A stretch of 64,000 nucleotides of DNA, taken from positions 20,658 to 84,657 of the forward strand of contig JAPUEI010000050.1 of NCBI GenBank assembly GCA_027492675.1, read 5' to 3'. Both the position numbers and the translations under genes were made by a program. This document shows positions 33,361 to 42,205 of this stretch, in pieces (position 1 is the stretch's first letter; every line of letters starts with the position of its first letter). The notes beneath the pieces were generated by a model that saw nothing but the letters and a program-made list of their open reading frames with translations, searched no databases and had not been told where the DNA came from. The stretch comes from Propionibacteriaceae bacterium. GTDB taxonomy: Bacteria > Actinomycetota > Actinomycetes > Propionibacteriales > Propionibacteriaceae.

Positions 33361-34701
33361 CTAGCGGTCCTGCGAGAACACCACCAGCGAGTACGGTCCG
33401 ATCGACACGTCGGTCGCCGCCGGCTGGCCGTCGCGCGGCACGAGCTCCGCGTACACGTCCGTCGTGGGATGCCCACCGAACAGCGGGCTGTACGAGGAGG
33501 CGTCGCTGGAGAACCGGAGCCGCCACGGTCCGTCGTCGGGCATGCCGATCCTGTACGAGTCGAGAGCGGTCGCCGAGAAGTTCGCCATGACCACGACGTC
33601 GTCGCCGGGACCTCCGTCGGCCCAGCGTCGCCACGCCACGACCCGGGCGTCCTCGTTGCAGTGGAAGACGTCGAGCCCGTGCCCGGACAGCCCCCGCGTC
33701 GTGTCGTTCCAGTTCCGTCGCAGCCGTACGAGGTCGCGGACGAGGTCGGCGATGCCCGGCTGCGCCGCCGTCTCGCGCCAGCGGCTCTCGCAGATCGTGC
33801 CGTGGGAGAGGACCTCCTGGCCCTGGAGGAGCATCGGGATGCCGGGTGAGGTGAGGACGAGGCCGATCCCGAGCGTCACGCGCTTGGAGGACTCCCAGTC
33901 GACGGGGTCGACCGTCTTGTCGGCGACAGCGCCCGTCAGCTCATCGGCCTCGGTGTAGATCACCCGGCTGAACGTGTCGCCGAAGCTCGAGCCGATCGCG
34001 TCCCGGACGTCGGCCATGGGCTGAAGACCGTTGATCGCCTCGCGGATCGGATGCACGAACAGCAGGTCCCACTGCGCATGGAAGAGGGCGCCGGACTCGT
34101 CCATCGACGTCACCTGCGCGTTGCCGTGGCGGTCGTACGCGATGAGCACCACGTCGCCGTACTCCTCGCGGATCGCCTGGTTCATCTCGCGGATGAGGCG
34201 CCAGCCGGCGGAGCGGTCGAGGCCCGCCGCGTCGACCAGGTCGGTGTACGGGGCCATGTCGTGACGCAGCCCGTCGACGTGCGTGTCCCGCAGCCACCGG
34301 ACAGCCTCACGGACGATGTGGCCGCGCACCTCGTCGGAGCCGATGTCCGGGGGCGCCGTCACGAACGGCAGGCGCCGCTGGTACGCCACGTCGACGATCA
34401 CCGCGAGTCCCCGGCTGTGCGCGCCGGTGACGATCCGCCGCAGCGACTCGAGGCCCCCGAAGGCGCGCTCGAGCGAGACGTGCGCCGGTACGTACTGGCC
34501 CTCGGGCACCTCGGGCGGCGCGCACGGGATGAGCTCGATGGCGGTGACGCCCAGCCCGGCGATGTGGTCCAGGATCGCGGCGCGGCGCTCGTCGTCGACG
34601 GCGGGATCGATGCGAGCTTGATAGATCACCAGGCCGGCAATGGGCGGCATGCGGAAATCGTCGTCTGCGGAGTCCGGTCGGCGGGAGTCGTCGGACGTCA
34701 T
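33361..34701 (-). CDS. GH13 amylase-like protein with degraded active site
   Basis: A 446-residue protein with a GH13 barrel and C-terminal beta domain. It shows LGVTAIELIPCAP, GLAVIVDVAYQRR, VDGLRHDMAPY, YTEADELTG and TSPGIPMLLQGQE. The nucleophile Asp (GLRHD) is kept. The usual catalytic-acid segment (IAE-D) reads LIAYDRHGN, so the Glu is replaced by Tyr, and the late His-Asp reads Ala-Asp (TEADEL). The protein may be a non-hydrolytic carbohydrate binder or have altered chemistry. AGGAGG precedes ATG 34701 by 10 bp. It is not adjacent to glgX or to any sugar transporter. Confidence 0.75.
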   Translation of the reverse strand: MTSDDSRRPDSADDDFRMPPIAGLVIYQARIDPAVDDERRAAILDHIAGLGVTAIELIPCAPPEVPEGQYVPAHVSLERAFGGLESLRRIVTGAHSRGLAVIVDVAYQRRLPFVTAPPDIGSDEVRGHIVREAVRWLRDTHVDGLRHDMAPYTDLVDAAGLDRSAGWRLIREMNQAIREEYGDVVLIAYDRHGNAQVTSMDESGALFHAQWDLLFVHPIREAINGLQPMADVRDAIGSSFGDTFSRVIYTEADELTGAVADKTVDPVDWESSKRVTLGIGLVLTSPGIPMLLQGQEVLSHGTICESRWRETAAQPGIADLVRDLVRLRRNWNDTTRGLSGHGLDVFHCNEDARVVAWRRWADGGPGDDVVVMANFSATALDSYRIGMPDDGPWRLRFSSDASSYSPLFGGHPTTDVYAELVPRDGQPAATDVSIGPYSLVVFSQDR

Positions 34702-34813
34702 AGGCGGCACACCTCCTCATCGGTTGTCCCGATGCACCATCGTTCGGCAAGGTAGCACGCGGGTTCGGGGGCGGATTCGGCCGCCCATTACCCGGTGAGG
34801 GAGAATCAACACC

Positions 34814-35446
34814 GTGACACCGCGTACCCTCCTCCTCCTCCACGGAGCCGGCCAGAACCCTCCGAGCTGGCAGGGAGTCGTGACGGCCATCGGGCCGGAC
34901 CGCCCCCTCCACGCGCCGTGGCTGCGCGGACTGAAGCCCACCGACGGCAGGGGTTTCGACGTCGACGGGGCAGTGGCGGACCTGGTCTCGTTGATGGAGC
35001 TGCGCGATCTCGACGTGGTGGACGTGTGCGGCACGGGGCTCGGCGGCATGGTCGCCCTGCGGTTCGCCGCCGACGAGCCCGCTCGGGTGGGACGGCTGGT
35101 CCTCGTGGACACTCCGGTGATCCCGCCGAAGGTCGCGCTCAAGGTCCAGCGGGCGATGCTCAGGCTGGCGCCCGCGCGCTCCTTCGCGGAGGGCGTCTCG
35201 AAGGAGACGATGCTCGAGGGCATCGACGCGATGATGGCGCTCGACCTGTCGACCGACCTGCGTCGGGTCGAGTCCCCGACGACGGTCGTTGCCGCGGCGG
35301 GCAACAAGATGGCCGTGGCGGCCGCCGACATCCTGGTGAAGGGCATCGCCGGAGCCACGGGCTTCACGGTGGACGGAGCCGACTCCGACGTCGTCCGCGA
35401 GCGTCCCGACGACCTCGCCGAGATCCTGGCCCAAGTGCTCGCCTGA
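34814..35446 (+). CDS. Alpha/beta-hydrolase fold protein with Thr at the nucleophile elbow
   Basis: A 210-residue cytoplasmic protein. LLLLHGAGQNPPSWQGVV gives the oxyanion region. The nucleophile elbow reads VCGTGLGGMVALRFA, with Thr where Ser is normal (G-x-S-x-G). VGRLVLVDTP and SPTTVVAAAGNKM follow, but a clear C-terminal catalytic histidine is not apparent. It may be a non-catalytic or altered hydrolase. The start is GTG 34814. It is followed by a 22-bp array and rhaM. Confidence 0.65.
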   Translation: MTPRTLLLLHGAGQNPPSWQGVVTAIGPDRPLHAPWLRGLKPTDGRGFDVDGAVADLVSLMELRDLDVVDVCGTGLGGMVALRFAADEPARVGRLVLVDTPVIPPKVALKVQRAMLRLAPARSFAEGVSKETMLEGIDAMMALDLSTDLRRVESPTTVVAAAGNKMAVAAADILVKGIAGATGFTVDGADSDVVRERPDDLAEILAQVLA

Positions 35447-35460
35447 GCGCTGCGGATCCG

Positions 35461-35548
35461 TACCTCGGGGAGAGACTCTGGGACCCTTGGGGAGAGAAGT
35501 TGGGCAGCTGCGGAGAGAAGTTGGGCCTCGCAGCGAGAGACTTCAGCA
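35461..35548. repeat. 22-bp tandem array, four units before rhaM (GAGAG orientation)
   Basis: Four units have GAGAG at 35470, 35492, 35513 and 35535, spaced 22, 21 and 22 bp. Typical unit text is CTTGGGGAGAGAAGTTGGG. The array fills the gap between the hydrolase stop and the rhaM ribosome binding site. Confidence 0.85.
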
Positions 35549-35569
35549 CGGCACGCCAAGGGAGGCAGC

Positions 35570-35893
35570 ATGCAGAGGGTCGGGTTCGTGACGCACGTCG
35601 CGCCGGAGCACATCGCCGAGTACGTCGAGCGACACCGCGCGGTGTGGCCGGAGATGCAGGACGCGCTGCGTCGTACGGGCTGGGGCAACTACTCGCTGTT
35701 CATCAGCCCCGACGGGACACTCTTCGGGTACGTGGAGACGCCGGAGGGGTTGGCGACTGCACAAGCGGGAATGGCCGCCGAGGAGGTCAATGCGCGCTGG
35801 CAGGCGTCCGTACAGCACCTGTTCGAGGGCATCGGAGATCAGACCGCCGACGAGTCCTTCCTCGAACTGATCGAGGTCTTCCACCTCGACTGA
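35570..35893 (+). CDS. rhaM: L-rhamnose mutarotase
   Basis: A 107-residue dimeric ferredoxin-fold enzyme that interconverts alpha and beta anomers of L-rhamnose. Family motifs are RVGFVTHVAPEHIAEYVERH, VWPEMQDALRRTGWGNYSLF and VNARWQASVQHLF. Catalytic His (about residue 22) and Trp-Trp-type sites of the family are partly visible. A GGGAGG ribosome binding site is present. No other rhamnose genes are nearby, and tandem arrays lie on both sides. Confidence 0.85.
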   Translation: MQRVGFVTHVAPEHIAEYVERHRAVWPEMQDALRRTGWGNYSLFISPDGTLFGYVETPEGLATAQAGMAAEEVNARWQASVQHLFEGIGDQTADESFLELIEVFHLD

Positions 35894-35970
35894 GTTCTCT
35901 CGCCAATGGTGCGGAAGTCTCTCGCCAATGGTGCGGAAGTCTCTCGCCAAGCGTGCGGAAGTCTCTCGGT
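35892..35970. repeat. 22-bp tandem array after rhaM (CTCTC orientation)
   Basis: CTCTC occurs at 35897, 35919, 35941 and 35963, exactly 22 bp apart. The unit text is AAGTCTCTCGCC then AATGGTGCGG, with two identical units. The array begins within the rhaM stop codon and separates it from a convergent ABC gene. Confidence 0.85.
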
Positions 35971-35997
35971 AGCCCGGGGGCAATCGGGTGGGCCCGA

Positions 35998-37791
35998 TCA
36001 GCCCGAGATGTCGTACATCGCCAGCCGTCGCCTGTCGGCCCTCGACGCGGAGGCCTGCAGCGCCAGCAACTCGGAGTAGATGCCGCCTGAGGTGGCCAGC
36101 TCGTCGGGGGTGCCGATCTCGTCGACGCGGCCGTCCTTGAGCGTCACGATGCGGTCGACGGTCGAGATCGTGGACAGACGGTGGGCGATGATCAGCGTCG
36201 TACGTCCGGCCATGAGCTCGTCGAGACCCGCCTGTACGAGCCGCTCGGCCTTCGTGTCCAGCGAGCTGGTCGCCTCGTCGAGCACGAGGATCGGCGCGTC
36301 CTTGTGGAGCGCCCTGGCGATCGACACGCGCTGCTTCTGCCCGCCCGACAGCTTGAGCCCGCGCTCCCCGATCTCGGTGTCGCACGCCTTCTCCAGCCGC
36401 TCGACGAAGGGCTTCACGTTCGCGCGCTCGGCGGCACGCCACACCGTCGCGTCGTCGTCGCGCTCCGGGTCCGAGTAGGCGATGTTCTCCCTGATCGTGC
36501 CCGAGAACAGTGACGGGTCCTGGAAGACGACACCCACCCGCGCCCGTACGGCACCGTGGTCGACCTCGGCGATGTCCCGGCCGTCGATACGGATCCGGCC
36601 CGACCGCGGCTCGTACAGCCGGAGCAGCAGCGACACCAGCGTCGACTTGCCGCCGCCCGACTCGCCGACGAAGGCCACCCGCTCGCCCGGCGCGATGTCG
36701 AAGGTCACGTTGTCGAGCACCGAGGGGCCGTCGGCGTACCCGAAGGACAGGTCCTCGAACGACACCGCCGGCGCCCCGGCGACCGCGGCCCAGTCGGCAC
36801 TCGGGGCCGGAAGCGTCTCGGTCTCGACGGGCTTGGCCAGCACCTCGAAGTAGTCGCGGCTGCCCGCGACCGCCCGCTGCGCGGTGTCGACGAGGTAGCT
36901 CATCCCCGTGACCGGCATCCGCGCCATCGTGACCATCTGGACGAGAAGCACCATCGTGCCGACCGAGTACGTGCCGTTGGCGGTCTGGACGAAGATCACC
37001 ACGTAGATGCCGAAGAAGATGATGTTCAGCGCCACCTGCCGGGCGACGTCCATGCGGTGCCAGAAGCGCGACTGTGTTGCCGTGAGACCGATCGTGCGCT
37101 CGTACCGGGTGGAGAAGCTCGCCAGCTCGCGGATCTCGGCGACGAAGCTCTTGACGACGCGCAGCTGGGTGACGGCCTCGGCGAAGCGGCCTCCAGCGAT
37201 GTCGATCTCGGCGTTCTTCTCCTTCTCGAGCACCTGCCAGCGAGACGAGGTCCGGGCGGTGAGCCACGTGAAGACGGGGTACATGAGCAGCACCAGGACC
37301 GCGATCGGCCATGAGTAGTACGCCATCACCGCGATCGACGCGACCAGGGTCAGCAGCATCGGGAACATGTTGTTCGAGAACACGTTGAGGAACTGCGCGA
37401 CCTCCGTGATGGACCGGTTGAGGCGGCTGATGACCGTGCCGGTCTGCTCGTCGTCGAAGTAGCTCTGGGGAAGCCGAAGCAGGTGGTCGAAGTAGCGCCG
37501 CGACAGCGTCGCCCGTAGCCGCGCCGACATCACGTCGCCCAGGTAGCCGGCGACGTTGGAGATCACCGACCGTCCCGCCTCGACGACCAACAGCCCCACG
37601 GCGATCCACACCAACGGTGCGATGACGCGCTCGCCGCCTCCGGCGATGGCCACGAGCCGATCGGTCGCCGCCTTCAACAGGAACGGGCTGACCAGCCCGG
37701 CCACGGCCACGAGCACCGTGCAGACCGTGATGGCCAGGTAGTACGGCCACAGCTCGCGCGCCGTGGCGAGCAGACGGGTGATGAATCGCAT
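35998..37791 (-). CDS. ABC half-transporter (fused permease and ATPase)
   Basis: The product is 597 residues. Residues 1-310 hold six transmembrane segments of an ABC exporter type-1 domain. Residues 335-580 hold the ATPase with Walker A VGESGGGKSTLVSL, signature LKLSGGQKQRVSIARAL and Walker B PILVLDEATSSLD. Both nucleotide-site motifs are intact, so a homodimeric lipid, peptide or drug exporter is likely. A short upstream gap and no obvious partner gene make it a single-gene unit. Confidence 0.9.
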   Translation of the reverse strand: MRFITRLLATARELWPYYLAITVCTVLVAVAGLVSPFLLKAATDRLVAIAGGGERVIAPLVWIAVGLLVVEAGRSVISNVAGYLGDVMSARLRATLSRRYFDHLLRLPQSYFDDEQTGTVISRLNRSITEVAQFLNVFSNNMFPMLLTLVASIAVMAYYSWPIAVLVLLMYPVFTWLTARTSSRWQVLEKEKNAEIDIAGGRFAEAVTQLRVVKSFVAEIRELASFSTRYERTIGLTATQSRFWHRMDVARQVALNIIFFGIYVVIFVQTANGTYSVGTMVLLVQMVTMARMPVTGMSYLVDTAQRAVAGSRDYFEVLAKPVETETLPAPSADWAAVAGAPAVSFEDLSFGYADGPSVLDNVTFDIAPGERVAFVGESGGGKSTLVSLLLRLYEPRSGRIRIDGRDIAEVDHGAVRARVGVVFQDPSLFSGTIRENIAYSDPERDDDATVWRAAERANVKPFVERLEKACDTEIGERGLKLSGGQKQRVSIARALHKDAPILVLDEATSSLDTKAERLVQAGLDELMAGRTTLIIAHRLSTISTVDRIVTLKDGRVDEIGTPDELATSGGIYSELLALQASASRADRRRLAMYDISG

Positions 37792-37855
37792 GAGGACCTC
37801 CAGCGGCTCAGGCTATGCGAGTGCTGCGCCGATCTGAGGGGGTTGCGAGCCCTTG

Positions 37856-38533
37856 TCAGCTGGTCGCGGAGAAGTTCGGCTTCCGGTCGTGACAGTCGAC
37901 GAGGACCTTGAGGGGGGACGGACCGTCGAAGACGACGACCGTCCGGATCCAGTTGGAGTGCCTCGTCACCACATAGCCCTTGGCCGCCCACTGGTCGGCG
38001 ACGAGGACGACCGAGCCGTGACAGCCGGCGCGTACCCCGCCCTGGCTGCGTCGCCAGGTCAACCAGCTCACGGTGTCGGACTTGGCTGTCGGGGTGCTCG
38101 TCGCGGGAAGCGGAACGGGCTTCGAGCTCGTCACATTGGACGAGGGTGACGTCGTCGGCGTGCTCGGCGCCGGGGGAGCGACCACGGCGGAGACCGACAT
38201 GGCGGGCGCGCTGGGTGCGACCACGACGGCGAGCTCCGCCACGGCCGGGCGGCTCGACGTGGCGACGGTCTGCACGGGTGCGGTGCTGGTCTCCGACGCG
38301 CTCTCGTCCGGGGTCGACGTCGTGACCGGGACAGCCTGCGGTGTGACGAGGGACGGGCTGGGCGCCGTGGCGGGAACCGTGGCCGTGCGGGTGACGGTCA
38401 CCTGCACCTGCGCGCCGCCGTTGGTCGTGCCCACTCGGCTGATCGCAGCCGTCGCGAGAGCGGCCATCGACAGCGCGACAGCCAACCATCCCGCGATCAG
38501 CGCGGCGGCCCGGGGACCCTTCACGGGAGTCAC
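37856..38533 (-). CDS. Membrane-anchored protein with Ser/Thr/Pro-rich stalk
   Basis: A 225-residue protein with an N-terminal transmembrane segment (about 9-32), a low-complexity Thr/Ser/Pro/Val linker of about 110 residues, and a C-terminal globular part of about 80 residues. The globular part has three cysteines (RAGCHGS, VDCHDRK) and TVVVFDGPSPLKVLV. I do not recognise the family. It is divergent from the OmpR-type regulator gene and could be part of its regulon (inference). Confidence 0.6.
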   Translation of the reverse strand: MTPVKGPRAAALIAGWLAVALSMAALATAAISRVGTTNGGAQVQVTVTRTATVPATAPSPSLVTPQAVPVTTSTPDESASETSTAPVQTVATSSRPAVAELAVVVAPSAPAMSVSAVVAPPAPSTPTTSPSSNVTSSKPVPLPATSTPTAKSDTVSWLTWRRSQGGVRAGCHGSVVLVADQWAAKGYVVTRHSNWIRTVVVFDGPSPLKVLVDCHDRKPNFSATS

Positions 38534-38608
38534 CTTATGTGACTCTTAACGATTCACACCAGCGTCGGGTCCTATGCGGCATCATTCGGGGCCACTAGGG
38601 TTCTTTGT

Positions 38609-39298
38609 GTGACACGGATCCTGCTCGTGGAGGATGACGCAGCGATCCGCCGCGCCCTACGCCGATCTCTCGAGGAGCAGGGCGATGCCGTCGCCGTTGC
38701 TCCTGACGGGATGACCGGCCTGCGCCTCGTGCTGTCGGAGCAGCCTGACGTCGTGCTCCTCGACCTCGGCCTTCCCGATGTGGACGGTCTCCGCATGCTC
38801 GGGATGTTGCGCGGTGTCAGTGACGTGCCGGTGATCGTGGTGACTGCCCAGGACGATGACCGTACCGTCGTCAAAGCGCTCGACGCGGGCGCTGACGACT
38901 ACGTCGTGAAGCCCTTCGGTACGGAGCAGGTCCAGGCTCGCATCCGGGCCGTCCTCCGACGCGCCAGCCGTCCCGTCGGTGGCGACGGGCCCGTCGTCGT
39001 CGCGGGACTCTCGATCGACCCACGGTCCCGCGCCGCATCCCTGGACGGTGAGCGGCTCGAGCTCTCGCGCAAGGAGTTCGACCTCCTCTTCCTCCTGGCC
39101 ACGCGCGCCGGTGAGGTCGTCACCAAGCGCGAGCTCCTGGCGGAGGTGTGGCAGCAGCCGTACGGCGGCGCCGAGCGCACCGTCGACGTTCACCTGTCCT
39201 GGCTCCGGCGCAAGCTGGGAGAGACGGCCGCCCAGCCGAGATACCTCCACAGCGTGCGAGGAGTGGGCGTCCGGCTCGCCGATCCTGGTGACGCGTGA
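38609..39298 (+). CDS. OmpR-family response regulator
   Basis: The product is 229 residues. The receiver (1-120) has acidic VEDD, the phosphoacceptor Asp in VVLLDLGLPDVDG (about residue 51), VVTAQ and the lysine in YVVKPFG. The winged helix (130-225) has LELSRKEFDLLFLLA, VDVHLSWLRRKLGE and YLHSVRGVGVRL. The start is GTG. The stop overlaps the histidine kinase gene, so they form a two-component pair. Confidence 0.92.
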   Translation: MTRILLVEDDAAIRRALRRSLEEQGDAVAVAPDGMTGLRLVLSEQPDVVLLDLGLPDVDGLRMLGMLRGVSDVPVIVVTAQDDDRTVVKALDAGADDYVVKPFGTEQVQARIRAVLRRASRPVGGDGPVVVAGLSIDPRSRAASLDGERLELSRKEFDLLFLLATRAGEVVTKRELLAEVWQQPYGGAERTVDVHLSWLRRKLGETAAQPRYLHSVRGVGVRLADPGDA

Positions 39299-40578
39299 GG
39301 CGACAGATCGGGTGGCTGGTCGCCGCCACGACGTCTGTGGTCGCCCTCGCTTTCGTGATCCCGCTGATCTTCCTCATCCAGACGCTGGCGCGCGGCACCG
39401 CCATGGCCAAGGCTGAGTCGGAGGCACAGGGCGCGGAACTGCTCGTGACGTACCTGCACGATGACCCGCGCTTCCCCCAGCTGGTGGCCGCGCTCGACGC
39501 CCGCTCCATGCCGGCCACGTCGGTCGTCACACCGACGGGCCAGGTGTACGGATCGCCGATCTCCCTCGACGACGACGATGTCGTCCGAGGTCGCGCCGGG
39601 AAACCGTACGAGGACAACAACCGCGAGTCCGGCGGTGTCGTCGTCCAGTCCGTCCTCGTCGAGGGCGTCGGCACGTACGTCATCATCGCCAAGGTCAGCG
39701 TTGACCAACTCAACAAGGGCGTCCGGGACGCCTGGCTCACCGCCTCGGGGATCGGTATCGGCCTCACGGTGATCTCCGTGATCGCGGCCTACCGCGTCGT
39801 GGCCCGCATGAGTGGACCTCTCCGCGAGGTCGCCTCGGTCGCCCACCAGCTGCGCAGCGGCAACCTGGCCGCGAGGGCGCAGCCAGAGGGCACCGACGAG
39901 ACCCGCGAGTTGGCGGAGGCGCTCAACGGCCTGGCCGATCGGATCACCGAACTGCTCGCCGCCGAGCGCGCGGCCGTGGGCGAGATGGCCCATCGCTTGC
40001 GGACACCCATCACCGCGCTGCGGCTCGACGCCGAGGCTGTCTCCGATCCGGAGCTGGCGGCCCGTCTGAACGAGCACATCGTCGAGGTTCAGCGTTCCGT
40101 GGACGTCATCGTGAAAGAGGCGCGCCGAGGGGTGCGCGACGATCTGACCCTCGCGTGCGACGCGGCGGCGGTGGTCCGCGACCGGTTGGCCTTCTGGAGC
40201 GCCCTCGCCGAGGACCAAGGCCGCCCGTTCTGGCAGAAGGTTCCCGACGGCCAGGTGCAGGTGGCGATGCCGTCCTCGGACCTCGTCGACCTCGTGGACA
40301 TCTGCGTGGACAACGTGTTCGCGCACACCGAGGAGGGCGTCGCTTTCGGGGTGACGCTCGTCGACGGTACGGACCGGGCTGTGCTCGTCGTCGCGGACGA
40401 GGGGCCGGGTTTCGGCGCACCGCACGAGGTCGTAGACGAGGCGGATGTCGTCGGACGCACGGGCCTGGGACTGCAGATCGTCGAGAAGCTGGTCACCGGC
40501 TTCGGGGGCACGGTGACCAAGAGCCCCCCGGACGAGCACGGAGCGACGATCACCGTGTCGCTGCGCAAGCCCGCCTGA
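39295..40578 (+). CDS. Sensor histidine kinase partnering the OmpR regulator
   Basis: The product is 427 residues with two transmembrane segments (about 7-30 and 150-170), an outer loop of about 115 residues and a HAMP linker. The H-box is EMAHRLRTPITALRLDAE and the ATP-binding domain has VDNVFAHTEEG, VVADEGPGFG and GRTGLGLQIVEKLV. It overlaps the regulator gene by 4 bp. The outer loop shows no ligand family that I recognise. Confidence 0.9.
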   Translation: MRRQIGWLVAATTSVVALAFVIPLIFLIQTLARGTAMAKAESEAQGAELLVTYLHDDPRFPQLVAALDARSMPATSVVTPTGQVYGSPISLDDDDVVRGRAGKPYEDNNRESGGVVVQSVLVEGVGTYVIIAKVSVDQLNKGVRDAWLTASGIGIGLTVISVIAAYRVVARMSGPLREVASVAHQLRSGNLAARAQPEGTDETRELAEALNGLADRITELLAAERAAVGEMAHRLRTPITALRLDAEAVSDPELAARLNEHIVEVQRSVDVIVKEARRGVRDDLTLACDAAAVVRDRLAFWSALAEDQGRPFWQKVPDGQVQVAMPSSDLVDLVDICVDNVFAHTEEGVAFGVTLVDGTDRAVLVVADEGPGFGAPHEVVDEADVVGRTGLGLQIVEKLVTGFGGTVTKSPPDEHGATITVSLRKPA

Positions 40579-40581
40579 GGA

Positions 40582-41157
40582 TCAGCCCCGGAACGTACCG
40601 GTGAGCACGCCGTGCGCGATGACGTGCTTCGCGCTCGCCTCGATCACGGCGGCCAGCGAGTCGCCCGGCGGGACGATGTCGAGGGCGAACAGGTGCACGT
40701 CGTACCGGTGCTCGCCGTGCCCGGGAAGCCCGTGCGGACCCGAGTACGAGCGGCCGCCGAGCACCCGTACGCCGGGAGCTTCCTTGCGGCGGTTCAGTTC
40801 GCCCTCGGAGACGGTGCGCAGCGTCGGGTCGAGCACCACGGCGACGTGGATCGGCGGCTCCTTCGTGGGAGCGTCCGTGTCCTCCATCACGACCAGGATC
40901 GCCTTCGTGGCGACCGGGGGTCGGGTCCAGGCCAGCTGCGGGGAGACGTTGTCGCCACCGGCGCCCTTGGCCAGGTGCCGCGACGGGATCGGGCCGCCGG
41001 CGCGGAACGACGTGCTGGTCAGCGTGACGCGGGCGGACCCGGTCTGCACGAGCTCCGGGCGACGCGCGATGCTGCGGTCCTCACCGGCCCGGCGTCCGCG
41101 CAGTGCCAGACCGACCGGGGTGAGCAGCAGCCTTCCGACCGGAAGAAGAGGGTTCAT
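40582..41157 (-). CDS. YbhB/YbcL-type phosphatidylethanolamine-binding protein
   Basis: A 191-residue PEBP-family protein. The family core is FRAGGPIPSRHLAKGAGGDN, VSPQLAWTRPPV, ILVVMEDTDAPT and SYSGPHGLPGHGEHRYDVHL. These proteins bind anionic ligands; the bacterial role is unclear. It is convergent with the histidine kinase gene, with a 3-bp gap. Confidence 0.85.
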   Translation of the reverse strand: MNPLLPVGRLLLTPVGLALRGRRAGEDRSIARRPELVQTGSARVTLTSTSFRAGGPIPSRHLAKGAGGDNVSPQLAWTRPPVATKAILVVMEDTDAPTKEPPIHVAVVLDPTLRTVSEGELNRRKEAPGVRVLGGRSYSGPHGLPGHGEHRYDVHLFALDIVPPGDSLAAVIEASAKHVIAHGVLTGTFRG

Positions 41158-41318
41158 CGAGCACCTCCGTGCTGGGTGGTCCAGGTAGGCGCCGTGCTGG
41201 CGTCATGACGTGCAGAGTTCTGTACGGACTCACGCTAGTCCGCTCCGTACCCACTGGTGGCCGAGTCCACCCTCCGTCTGCGGCGAGAGCCGCCCCCGGC
41301 GTGTGGGTGTGGACGACG

Positions 41319-42170
41319 TCAGGCTGTGGCAGCCCGGCGTTCGGCGGCCTCGACCGTGTTCTGGAAGAGCATCGCGATGGTGGTCGGACCGACGCCGCCG
41401 ACGCGGGGGGTGATCCAGCCGGCGACCTCCTCGCACCGCACGTCGACGTCAGGCAGGAGCTTGCGACCCTCGTACCGGACGCCTCCACCCACGACGACGG
41501 CCCCGGGGGAGATGTGCTCGGGCTGCAGGATGCCCGGTACGCCCGCGGCCGCGACCACGATCGGCGCCCGGCGGGTGTAGCGGTCCCAGTCCGGCACGCC
41601 GGTGTGGACGATGGTCACCGCGGCGTTCGCGGTCGGCCGCTTGAGGCTCATCAGCATCGAGAGGGGTCGGCCGAGGGTGAAGCCCCGCCCCAGCACGACG
41701 ATCTCGCGGCCCGCGACAGGGATCTCGTAGAAGGCCAGCAGCCTTTCGATCCCCGCCGGCGTGCAGGGCAACGGACCCGGCATCCCCAACGCCAGCCGCC
41801 CCATGTTCATCGGGTGGGCCCCGTCAGCGTCCTTGTCGGGGTCGAGCTCGGCCAGCGCCGCCTCGTAGTCCAGCGACGCCGGGATCGGGTGCTGGATGAG
41901 GACCGCATCGATCTCGGAGTCGGCGTTGAAGTCGCGGATCACGGCCAGAAGGTCGGCCTGCGTCGCGTCGTCGCCCAGATGTACGTGGCGGCCGCCGAAG
42001 CCGAGCCCCGCGGCCCGTTCCTGCTTCATGCGGATGTAGCCCGCCGACGACGGGTCACTGCCCACGAGCAGCGTGCCCAGGCCCGGGTTGTGCCCGGCGG
42101 CCCGAAGGGCTGCCACCCGAGGCTCGAGATCGGCGAACACGGCATCGGCGACGGGCTTGCCCGGCATCAT
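41319..42170 (-). CDS. folD: Bifunctional methylenetetrahydrofolate dehydrogenase/cyclohydrolase
   Basis: A 283-residue cytosolic enzyme of one-carbon metabolism that forms 10-formyl-THF from 5,10-methylene-THF. The active-site segment SAGYIRMKQERA contains the Tyr-x3-Lys. IDAVLIQHPIPASLD, VVLGRGFTLGRPLSMLM (NADP site) and GVGPTTIAMLFQNTVEA are also family-typical. The start is ATG 42170 or 42167. It lies 36 bp after a TetR gene on the same strand, so co-transcription with the two TetR genes is possible. Confidence 0.9.
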   Translation of the reverse strand: MMPGKPVADAVFADLEPRVAALRAAGHNPGLGTLLVGSDPSSAGYIRMKQERAAGLGFGGRHVHLGDDATQADLLAVIRDFNADSEIDAVLIQHPIPASLDYEAALAELDPDKDADGAHPMNMGRLALGMPGPLPCTPAGIERLLAFYEIPVAGREIVVLGRGFTLGRPLSMLMSLKRPTANAAVTIVHTGVPDWDRYTRRAPIVVAAAGVPGILQPEHISPGAVVVGGGVRYEGRKLLPDVDVRCEEVAGWITPRVGGVGPTTIAMLFQNTVEAAERRAATA

Positions 42171-42205
42171 CACAGCGACCACAGCCCGTACCGTACAGGC
42201 CTTCG

